Assembly: GCA_025642075.2 (NCBI GenBank)
Contig: JAODUO010000942.1
Location: 86,001-150,000, forward strand
DNA: 64,000 bases
From: Ridgeia piscesae
Taxonomy: Eukaryota; Annelida; Polychaeta; Sabellida; Siboglinidae
Reading direction: 5' to 3'
Shown: piece by piece, positions 55,373 through 64,000 of the stretch
Numbering within the stretch: position 1 is the first letter of the stretch
Layout: every line of letters begins with the position of its first letter
Made by a program: the position numbers and the translations under genes
The notes under the pieces: generated by a model
Told to the model about the DNA's origin: nothing
Databases searched by the model: none
The model's input: the letters and a program-made list of their open reading frames with translations, nothing else

Positions 55373-55831
55373 ATGCAACAGACGGGATCCGTCCGACCAC
55401 AGCACACGCCAGTTGGCAGCAGGGTACCGTCATTCAGCAGTGGCGCCACCTGGACGGAGTCGTTCGCCGACCCGGGCCATGGCGGATCGGCCGACTTCAC
55501 GTGCAAACTCTGCCTGAAGTGCTTCAAGTGTCAGCAGAATCTCGACGACCACGTCAACGGCAAGCACCTCGACAGCAAGCGCTTCAAGTGTCGCATGTGT
55601 GGCAAAGCCTTCAAGTGGCGCTCCCTACTCAGCGGCCACCGCAAAAAGTGTACCCTGGCGGCGGCAGCGTCAGGACAAGCCGCCGCTAGACAACCCCAGC
55701 CTACCTCTGTGCCGTCCGGACCAGCTAGTAACCAATGTGAGCCGTTCTCGGTGTTAGCTGGTAACCAGTCTCAGTCAGAACCATTTGCCGTGTCGTCCGG
55801 ACTGGCGAGTAATCTTGCTGAACCAGACTAG
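55373..55831 (+). CDS. Gene B terminal exon B3, two zinc fingers
   Basis: Exon of 152 residues. Acceptor CATCCTTATGTCCAG; phase 0 opening MQQTGSVRPQHTPVGSRV. Fingers at about residues 44-90: CKLCLKCFKCQQNLDDHVNGKH and CRMCGKAF...HRKKC (H-x3-C). Clearly a duplicate of B2 (NLDDHV; FRWRSALSNHRK against FKWRSLLSGHRK). A Ser/Pro/Gln tail with repeated SxxASN and EPF motifs ends at AEPD. It is more GC-rich than the surrounding intron. Confidence 0.87.
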   Translation: MQQTGSVRPQHTPVGSRVPSFSSGATWTESFADPGHGGSADFTCKLCLKCFKCQQNLDDHVNGKHLDSKRFKCRMCGKAFKWRSLLSGHRKKCTLAAAASGQAAARQPQPTSVPSGPASNQCEPFSVLAGNQSQSEPFAVSSGLASNLAEPD

Positions 55832-56872
55832 TTGGTAACCAATCGGAACATTCCACGAAGTCGACTGCACCAGCAGATAACCAATGAAAACGTGTTTCTT
55901 TTCATCGCCTGTAATTGTGAATGCTTCTATCTGCCATATGTGTCGGAAATTAGTTTTTGTTTTTTTAAATTACCAGCATCAACATCGAGAAACTCTGCTA
56001 TACTGTACCAGAACGAGCATTGAAATGGTGCATTCAGACGATGGTGTTTACAGATAAATCGAACTTAAATGTGCAATGAAATTAACTTTTTTAATTTCCA
56101 TTTTGAATTAAATATACTCAAAGAATAGGGTCGTGCTATTCAATTAGTGTAAATATCTTCGTCTTTGGTTGTGTTTTCTTGGACCTTTTTTGCAACTTGT
56201 TGGGATATCTGTATCCCAATAAGGTAATTTAGCAAGGCGCGTGTTGATATATTATGCTATTATTTTTGTTTTATTATTGGCATATCCCCGCTGGGTATCG
56301 CGTCAATATTGAAATCGCGGAATGTTATATCACCGTAAAGATAATGATAATATTATATTCACATTTATGTCTGAATGTGCCCAGGAATTGTGTTTACATG
56401 TTGAGTTGTTGGCGTTTGAACATCGTGAATCCCTAAACTTGCAATGGGATTTTACGATATCACAATAAAGGTAATCGTATAAACAACAACGCCTCAGAGT
56501 TTACGAAGTTATTGCCGTTTGAACATCGCCAATACTTATTCGCAGCGCAGATATAGTGCGCTAGGTTGAACACTCGCGATGTTCAAACTCAAAAGGTTAA
56601 CTTGCTTCCTGTGGCATAAACCCGCGCCACAATAAATGCCAGCATCCCCTTCCTCAATGACGTCATAAACATGACGCGTAAATTACCACGTAGTAAAATA
56701 TATAAATCTTTCCATTTATGATACAACTTACACAAGCATGAAACTTGACACGAACATTCCTAATGGGCCATTTTTCAAATTCAGTCGGCAAGCCAATTGA
56801 AAATCCAATATGGCGGCCAGAATAATTTAACTGTGCCTTAAAGATAACTCTGAAAACCTTTTTGTTTCGACG
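55832..56872. other. Tail-to-tail spacer between genes B and C
   Basis: AT-rich; AATAAA on plus at 56464-56469 and about 56632 could end gene B. A YY1-like AATATGGCGGCC lies near 56807. No gene. Confidence 0.5.
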
Positions 56873-57122
56873 TCAGCACCAGCCCATGTGCAAAGCCCCT
56901 CTGCGTGTTTTCCTGTAGTCGCCTCTGTCCCATCTCTCGTCGATGACAATGTTTTTACACGGCACCACTGCCAATGTCATATGGGGTGTCGGTTGCACGT
57001 GCTCAGACGTCGTGAACACACTGCGTGCAGATCTACTTGTGGTCTTTATTTCCGGTGTTACTGTTGCGATGCCAGGCGTCACAAAGGGCGTACAACAGGG
57101 TCTCGAGCGCGAAGGTAGTAGT
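56873..57122 (-). CDS. Gene C last exon, unknown protein
   Basis: Acceptor ATCTTTTCATTTCAG; the exon joins the 57668-58076 exon in phase 2 and then reads LLPSRSRPCCTPFVTPGIA, TVTPEIKTTSRSARSVFTTS, HVQPTPHMTLAVVPCKNIVI, WDRGDYRKTRRGALHMGWC and TGA; 82 codons plus the split one. Phase agreement with the upstream exon and the good acceptor are the main support. No domain recognised. Confidence 0.6.
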
Positions 57123-57340
57123 CTGAAATGAAAAGATGTCCATGTTCGCTATCCTAGGCCTACTATACAAATTATTGTTCTGTCTGCAAGACTTGCTATA
57201 GAGTAGAATATAGGAATATGCTCCGGTCTATTGGTAATACTTCTTCACGTAGGCATATCTATGGTTAATTAATTTCTACCAAATGTTACATTTGTGATAT
57301 ATATATATTTATATAATATATATTTATATTATATATATAG

Positions 57341-57388
<48 letters not shown>

Positions 57389-57667
57389 TATATTATATAT
57401 ATATATTATATATATATTATATATATATATATATATATACGTATGGTCTTTATCAACCGAAACAATGGGAAATATGACGTCATTAATTAAGATCCCAAGC
57501 CCAAAACATCACTGATCGGCAGATATGATAGACACACTTCAGTGAGTTACTGACATGCATTTTTATTTGGTCATCTAGTTTCAACTGTGTCAATTAATTA
57601 AGAGACGCAATTACCATATATTCAATAATGTAATTATAAGAAGATCCCATGTTTTAATTAAACTTAC
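57123..57667. other. Gene C intron
   Basis: Holds a TA microsatellite; starts on the minus strand with donor CAG|GTAAGT (GT at 57666-57667). Confidence 0.6.
57297..57440. repeat. (TA)n-rich microsatellite, imperfect
   Basis: Tracts of TA with interspersed TTATAT and TAATAT interruptions; able to form cruciforms. Lies in the gene C intron. Confidence 0.95.
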
Positions 57668-58076
57668 CTGTGTGTATTCATCTGGCGCGCGCCTTTAATC
57701 TCGTGCTGTTTTCTATGGTCCAGCTTCCGGTCAATGTCTGGAAGCAATGGACGAATCGGAGCTGACGCCGTCTCCCTGTTCCGACCAGAAGTTCTGTTCG
57801 AGTTGACTTTCCGTCTGACGAGCTTAGAAACTTCACCTTGCCGCGCGACGTTGCTAAGCGACATCACGTGGCTTGTTGTGTGGTCCAAGCTCGGCAGTTG
57901 TTGGTCGTGCTGTTGTGCTGGCTGGCGGGCACACGTTGTTCCTGCTGATGTCAGAGCGAGCTGCTGAACCGCCGTGTCGTCGTCAAAGGTCATCTCATCA
58001 CATCCTTTGGTCCGACCGGAAGTGGCCTGCGATCTTCTGAATGTTTCGAGCCACAGACGTCGGATGGCAAGGGTCT
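57668..58076 (-). CDS. Gene C penultimate exon, unknown protein
   Basis: Internal exon of 409 nt. Acceptor TGAATATGTTCTCAG (enters in phase 1), donor CAG|GTAAGT (leaves in phase 2). Peptide ETLAIRRLWLETFRRSQATS, then a polar, Gln/Arg/Ser-rich stretch, ending DIDRKLDHRKQHEIKGARQM. Open over its whole length with both splice sites near consensus. No domain recognised. Upstream exons were not found in the window; the gene is leftward and convergent with gene B. Confidence 0.65.
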
Positions 58077-58208
58077 CTGAGAACATATTCAAAGAATGGT
58101 GTAATGATCCTTGTGTTTTTTGTAGGCCCTAATCTAATGTGTTTAGAATTGATCAAAATGCTTACGTTATTGCTAGAACTTGTATAATTTAGAGTATAGT
58201 ATCTCTCT

Positions 58209-58264
<56 letters not shown>

Positions 58265-59168
58265 CCTCCCTCCCTCCCTCCCTCCCTCCCTCCTCTCTCT
58301 CCCCCTCTCTCTCCCTCTCTCCCTTTCTCTCTCCCCTTTCTCTCTCCCCTCTCTCTCTCCCCTCTCTCTCTCCCCTCTATCTCTCCCCTCTCTCCTCTTT
58401 CTCCCCTCTCATTCTCAATTTCCACAACATCGAGGTTTTTTGCAACGTTTGTTAATCAAATCACCTGATCGACGTTTGACGAAAAGTATCGGCGTAGAAC
58501 GATCAAAGTCCACTTTGCGACGTTTTGTGTGGTAATGGTGTGTGTACGTTATCAAGCCGAATGAAACACCAGCCTACACTCAACAAACAGAACAACGGTC
58601 ACACTGGTGGTGGTAGTCACATTTATGCACATGAGATTCAAGAATAAACGAACAGACGTGCTGGTTATATAGGCATGCAATAGGTGGGTTCGCTCTCGCT
58701 GAGGAAAGAAAGGTTTCGCTTGCTTGGAACAAGTTTCGCTTGGAGGGAAGCAGTGTTTGAAATGAAAGTGTGACATGATACATGAAAGATGACCAACACT
58801 GTTTCGTTATTGCTAACAACATCGATTAGATTAATATGCCCTAAACCACACGTTTGTCGAAGCAGAGACGACAATATAGACATGAATTAAGAAACACGCG
58901 ATGTTAGGGCATCATCAACTATGTTTGGATGGTAGCGCATGTGTATACAGTTTCTGGAAGACTCAACATGCAACAATTAGGGTGAAAGGTCAGGTGCACA
59001 GAGCAGTATAGTAGGCTTACCACCCATAGCGCGCCTTGTGAGGATGAATGCCAAAGGCAAGTTAGGAAGCTGCGAGTCTTATACAAAAAAATATATGGTC
59101 TAACATTTATACCCAACAGAACAAACTCGCGCGAATAATGAATAGGTTTCATTCAAAAAATAAATAAA
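58077..59168. other. Upstream of gene C exon: TC repeat and unassigned DNA
   Basis: Contains the TC/CCCT simple repeat. Frames on the minus strand at 58552-58883 and 58919-59152 overlap one another and show no domain; not called. Confidence 0.45.
58201..58405. repeat. (TC)n and (CCCT)n simple repeat
   Basis: Pure CT dinucleotides to about 58260, then CCCT tetranucleotides to about 58290, then mixed CTCTCCCC blocks. A polypurine/polypyrimidine tract able to form triplex DNA. Confidence 0.97.
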
Positions 59169-59650
59169 TCATACGGACAGGTCCCGCGATTCGGCTGTGT
59201 AACAGCTTACTCCAAAATAAATTATTCCGTCAGTTTTCGGACGGTAATTGAAAGTTAGATACAAAACTGCAGTATGCATAATCACCTTGACGTCATCGCC
59301 GGTTCTCACAGTCTGTGGGAGAGAAGACGACATGCCAATGTATGAACTGTCCACTCGTGCAAGCTTCCACTGAACAGCTCGCGACCGTCTGGGATCCCTC
59401 CTTAGCCAGACCGTGTATAGCAACTCACTGACCCGGGCCGGTTCATGTCGGTGGACCACCCGCTTTGACGTGTTGAATACTTGATGAGCTACTTGTTCTT
59501 ACGACAACTCCCCTGGACGAGTCCGTTCGCGCTCCTAACTTGACGTAGCAAAGCCCGGGATTACCGCCGTCGAAGATGAATGGCACAGCGGCGCAGAAGC
59601 ACGCCAGGTCAAGCGACTCAGCGGGGCTGCAGCGGGCAAGGACACTGTCG
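59169..59650 (-). other. Unassigned GC-rich open region
   Basis: GC-rich patch. On the minus strand a frame runs to a stop at 59169 (EPARVSELLYTVWLRRDPRR, LPQTVRTGDDVKVIMHT, LYLTFNYRPKTDGIIYFG). Just upstream another frame is open over about 210 bp (LARCSPAESLDLACFCAAVP, FIFDGGNPGLCYVKLGA) and ends at about 59445. They could be two parts of one broken or spliced gene, or a CpG-rich start region. No domain recognised, no convincing start or splice pair. Confidence 0.3.
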
Positions 59651-60434
59651 AATTCAATGCTTGATTAACGGGGACGTCAAGAGCGCGGCTAAGCCAGGGA
59701 GGCAATTTAGACGTAATGTTGTTTCCCCTTTTTGGAAACGAACCCCACCATAAGTATCACTTCCATTGTTTTCCGTGGAGCAGACATGAACTGATCGGTG
59801 GACCCGTGTGTTTGTACGAAGTGGCCCGTGGTCAACGGAGACTGATGAGAATGGGGGCAAGCTACGGTTGGTGTTTGGCACCAGACCCAACCTCAGGGTT
59901 AACAAAAGGGTGTTCGACGTTTTTAGGGAAAACTACACATTTTCCAGTCATTTCGATAAAATTCCAACTACACTTTGGGATCAACAACTACACCCCTTTG
60001 AGGCTTACGCATAAAAAACACACAACAGCAACCCTAAAATTGTGGTACACCGAAACCTGCGAGCTGTTTTGCTCACGTCTCATAAAATCAGCGTCTCGAT
60101 ACAAGCAAACATTCACACATTTCTACCCACCTATCCCCCACCCCGACCCCAACAAAAATGTGATATTGTACGAGTGAGGTCGTGAGTGTATATCAGGCAT
60201 CAGCAGTGTTCCAAAGAGTACGCCCAATGTGGTCCATTACCACCACCAAAACATACATAAAACTATATCTCTCGGTATCATGCGTTATGTCATATATATT
60301 TAACGACGCACTTCGATTTGGCTTAAACAGCTTAATAACACGCTAAAACTGCGAACACAAACAAACAAGCTCGACCGTGCGCGCCCCTCTGCTTCTCGCC
60401 CGCGGGGGTGTCACAATCGCAGGCGGGGGTCAGC
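59651..60434. other. Intergenic DNA
   Basis: Plus and minus frames at 59654-60177 overlap and show no known domain. Nothing supported. Confidence 0.4.
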
Positions 60435-60815
60435 GACACATGCTTGGTATTCCTCCGGCGATACCTGCGCTTCATATCTGGTGTCTTGTGGAGAGACGTC
60501 ACCAATGACGAAGTGGTGACGAGAGCAGGCATGGATAGTCTATATGACATCGTCAAGCGTCGCCAACGGATACTAGCTGGCCATATGATACGCTTATCAA
60601 GAGATCGGATAGCACATATTGCGATGGAGTGGGTGCCTGAAGATGGAAGATGGCAGTAGAAAGAGAAACCTAAGACCTGGCGCAAGAAATTTAATGAAGG
60701 TCTGGCAAAAATGGAAATATCTAGAATGACGCCAAAGAAATTGCGAAAGATCGTTCCAGATGGCGAAAGCTCGTCGCCCTGTATCTTGAAAGGAACACAA
60801 GAAACTAAATTTAAC
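60435..60815 (+). mobile_element. LINE relic, 3' end of ORF2
   Basis: Plus frame RRYLRFISGVLWRDVTNDEV, TRAGMDSLYDIVKRRQRILA, GHMIRLSRDRIAHIAMEWVP, EDGRW then TAG, then EKPKTWRKKFNEGLAKM in the same frame. LRxISGxxWxDxxTNxEVxxRxGMxSLxxIVKRRxxxxAGHxxRL...ALxWxPEGxRxRGRPxxTWRR is the tail of non-LTR retrotransposon reverse transcriptases. The premature TAG sits where GRPxxTW would follow. Truncated at both ends. Confidence 0.8.
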
Positions 60816-61079
60816 CCAGCAAACACATAGCATTCCGCTAGCGTTAGCGTAAGGTCATAATTAGGTTATATATGCAGTAACGTTCCTAAATAAAGCTAAT
60901 AAAACGGTTAGCGAACGTTGCCGCTACCGTTATATATTGTTAGTTGGGACAGTATGGCCATGACATGTAACTTAGACGTCTCTGGTGGATGACGTTGTTA
61001 TGAGTTTGTCACATTGTGTACGTCTAACATGTTACATTCGCCCGGATGTTAGTATACATGTACACAACACATGTACACA
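60816..61079. other. Intergenic DNA left of the CA repeat
   Basis: Unique sequence with nothing recognised. Confidence 0.4.
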
Positions 61080-61161
61080 TAAATAAACACGCACACAAAT
61101 ACACAAGCACGCATGCATGCACGCACACATACACACAGACACAAACACACAAACACACAAA

Positions 61162-61222
<61 letters not shown>

Positions 61223-61293
61223 CAGCACGACACGCACATGCACATGCACACGCAACACACACACACACACGCACGCACGCACGCACGCACTCA

Positions 61294-61339
<46 letters not shown>

Positions 61340-61388
61340 ACACGCACACGCACACGCAAACACGCAAACACGCGCACGCGCACGCACG

Positions 61389-61460
<72 letters not shown>
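61080..61460. repeat. (CA)n microsatellite with CACG and CACACGCA variants
   Basis: About 380 bp of mostly CA dinucleotides, with GCAC blocks at about 61270-61290 and 61335-61395. Long His/Thr and Cys/Val frames in it are artefacts. Confidence 0.98.
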
Positions 61461-61462
<2 letters not shown>

Positions 61463-62736
61463 ATGACATGCACACTGTTTAACTGCAACACCATCCCCTT
61501 CATCCCTGTTACGCGGATGATTTTTTTTTAGAACTAATTTCATTGGGGCTGAGAACCGCCGAAGTTTCAGCATCACTCCGCCATCCCACCTGTCTCTCGC
61601 GCTGCGGCGCCCCAAATCAGGGTTCTCGTCTCGTCGCATCCGCTTGTCTCGCTCAGGACACTGGACAAACGGTGGAGGGTGCTGTTTGGACATTGTATTC
61701 GCCGCGGCAAATTGGGAGTCTTTCTCGTCTTGTCGCATCCGCTGGTCCCACACAAGACAGACATCAGAAGAGGGCGGGGGATGCTTTTGAAGAAAAAAAT
61801 TGCACAAAAAATTGTCATTTCTGTTGTTTAACAGGTACAACCATCTGTCTGCACCCCAAGAAAAAAAATTCTACCACCACCTTTCCACCATTTCCCTTGT
61901 TTTCGCGGAAGCCTTTGTGTATATGCATGTGCTTTCTCTTCACCCGCACCCGTCTCTGTATTACTTATGACTTACTGGAGGAGAACCATAGAAGAAACAT
62001 TAGTCTGGGCAGAGTTTAAATTCCTGATGGAATCACGTCTTATCCCAGAGCCAACGGGATCATGGCTTAGTCCATCCTAAATACGGTACCCACTAGGGTA
62101 TCTACCGTGTTGAACCACATTGAAGAATGTCAGTGGGCAACAGACCTAGCTCCAATAACCAAAAGTCGTCGCATCTGAGCCCATGGGCCACGTATGCCAT
62201 TGTCAGTATAGTAGCATTTTGTTTTCTCCGAAATTCTGTGTTACAGAGGGTGTGGCTCTTTCAGATTCAGTAGATCTCTCAGAATGGGGGGGAGAGATTA
62301 AGACTGTGACTGACAGACGGATGGACAGATAGCCAGGGCCGCAAGGTGTATATTTTGCTTAATTCACAAGCTCAAGTACTTTTTTATTGATGCAGAAATA
62401 AGTTAAACATTTCTTAGTACTTATCAGTGGAAGAGTTTTAAGTATTAAGGAGGAAGTGCGGTTAAATAATAATGTGTTGTCTCAGTGGACCCGCGTTTTA
62501 TTAGCATCGAGTTGCGCGTTCTGACTCTCATGAACCAGTCCATTGACCACGAAAGGGTGTAAAAGTCCTAATGCATTCAAGACTTACATAACTGTATTAA
62601 CATGTCGACTGGTGTAAGTATGTGTCACATAACAGTTGAATAGTAGTGTTAAATTAAATGCAAACAATATCATTCACAACAATAGAAGCTCTTTGTTTAA
62701 ACCGTTGCATTTAATAATAATTAAATAAGATTACTT
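61461..62736. other. Intergenic DNA with a short duplication
   Basis: Two copies of a motif TCTCGTC.TGTCGCATCCGCT lie about 105 bp apart (about 61624 and 61725). Open frames at 61543-62019 are not supported by any domain. Confidence 0.4.
62710..62715 (-). promoter_or_regulatory. ATTAAA polyadenylation signal candidate
   Basis: ATTAAA on the minus strand about 22 bp past the stop of the 62737-62838 exon. Confidence 0.4.
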
Positions 62737-62838
62737 TCAAAGATTTATAAACTCATGCAACAACGCGGGCCGAAAACCAACAACGTCGGCCTGCTCTATT
62801 TGGTTTGTCTCCGTTCCGTCGCAGATGGCCTTTGCGTT
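62737..62838 (-). CDS. Possible orphan terminal exon (gene D)
   Basis: Acceptor TATCTATATTTCAG, then 33 codons in phase 0 (NAKAICDGTETNQIEQADVV, GFRPALLHEFINL) and TGA, with ATTAAA shortly after. The composition is protein-like and the signals are in the right order, but a 33-codon exon can arise by chance and another frame is also open to a stop (KGHLRRNGDKPNRAGRRCW). The upstream exon is not in view. Confidence 0.4.
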   Translation of the reverse strand, partial: NAKAICDGTETNQIEQADVVGFRPALLHEFINL

Positions 62839-63504
<666 letters not shown>

Positions 63505-63610
63505 CAAAACTTTCAAAAAATTACATGGAAAATACAAAATGAATAAAATAACATAAACATTTTTCAACAGTTCATTCAGTTAGAGCAGGTCATTACATTT
63601 GGAACAGGAA

Positions 63611-64000
63611 TTGGAGACGTCGGGGTTCTCTTCCGAAATTGTTCATTAGCTCGGTCTTCTGGCTGTTCACTTTGTTGCGGTGGACACTTAGCATGCAGAG
63701 GCCGGACAGACGTGTTTCACTCATCGTTGATCTTAACCAGTTCTTCACACTGCGCAGTGTGCTGAATTACCTTTCCACTGTACATGATGTTGCAGGCAGA
63801 GTCAGTGCGATGAGGATAGCCTTGCGCACAGCAGGGAACATAGTGGTCTGCTTCACCAGCTCGATCATACCCAGAGAGTTGTCATCCAGTGGCTTATGCT
63901 TCTGTACGTCATACCACGCTAGAGCTTCTTCTACAAGGTTGTCAATACCATACATTTCCTTGACAGATGAAACGATGTGCTTGAATTCATCTCTTTCTGT
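63611..64000 (-). pseudogene. hAT-family transposase, C-terminal end, broken
   Basis: Minus frame from the window edge: TERDEFKHIVSSVKEMYGID, LVKQTTMFPAVRKAILIALT, LPATSCTVER, then TAA (63767-63769), and in the same frame FSTLRSVKNWLRSTMSETRL and SGLCMLSVHRNKV. FPxxRKxxxIxLTLPxxxCxVERxFSxLRxVKxWLRSTM is the hAT dimerisation region. The TAA falls between VER and FS, where the family has Ser. Everything else stays in frame, so the break is recent or an allele. The 5' part lies outside the window. Confidence 0.85.

Larger units (their letters stand above)
45933..55831 (+). other. Gene B locus: N-terminal exon plus three alternative terminal exons
   Basis: Mirror image of gene A on the opposite strand: one N-terminal exon, then exons at 49853, 52975 and 55373. 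Each opens in phase 0 directly after an acceptor and closes with its own stop. The introns are littered with mobile elements. Confidence 0.8.

Noticed and set aside
58180..58455. Ser/Leu and Arg/Glu repeat frames
   Set aside because: TC/CCCT simple repeat.
61046..61531. His/Thr- and Cys/Val-repeat frames
   Set aside because: Pure CA/GT microsatellite.

Overview
The window is nuclear DNA of a multicellular animal. Evidence: AT-rich spacers, phase-matched GT-AG introns, microsatellites and minisatellites, C2H2 zinc-finger exons, and debris of SINE, LINE, hAT, piggyBac-like and pogo/CENP-B-like elements. The style suggests an invertebrate, perhaps a spiralian such as a mollusc, but nothing here fixes the species.

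The core is a pair of paralogous, divergently transcribed loci. Gene A runs leftward from about 40 kb to 1.5 kb. Gene B runs rightward from about 43.3 kb to 55.8 kb. Each has one long N-terminal coding exon (A 37801-38821; B 45933 to about 46884). Both N-termini open with a closely related block of about 56 residues (42 of 56 identical by my hand count) of a family I cannot name. A basic PP-x-K-[KR] stretch and an acidic segment with an IKxE motif follow. Behind each N-terminal exon lies a series of exons that each start with a good acceptor in phase 0 and end in their own stop codon. That is the layout of an alternative-terminal-exon transcription factor locus such as Drosophila lola or mod(mdg4), but with a different N-terminal domain.

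Gene A has 26 apparently intact terminal exons. In transcript order these are three psq/CENP-B-type HTH exons (34.8-32.1 kb), one piggyBac-type cysteine-rich exon (31.1-30.8 kb) and 22 three-finger C2H2 exons (30.3-1.5 kb). A decayed exon lies at 23.0-23.1 kb. The fingers fall into subfamilies that follow map order, including an alternating two-exon cassette at 22.9-26.5 kb. Gene B has three: a possible winged-helix exon (49.85 kb) and two two-finger exons (53.0 and 55.4 kb). If all are used, one promoter per gene would yield many transcription factors that share a protein-interaction N-terminus but differ in DNA-binding module, some taken from transposases.

Minisatellites fill the left part: a 53-bp unit at 1-392, a 38/39-bp unit at 1791-4787 and a 38/54-bp unit at 7210-11120. 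A 33-bp unit lies inside a coding exon at 21755-22117. The spacer between A and B (about 38.8-43.3 kb) holds candidate promoters and a THAP-domain relic. Gene B introns carry a foldback element, a MITE-like pair, SINEs and a LINE fragment. To the right, a different leftward gene C (two 3' exons, 56.9-58.1 kb) meets gene B tail to tail. The last 6 kb is a LINE relic, large CA/GT microsatellites, a possible orphan terminal exon and the end of a hAT transposase.
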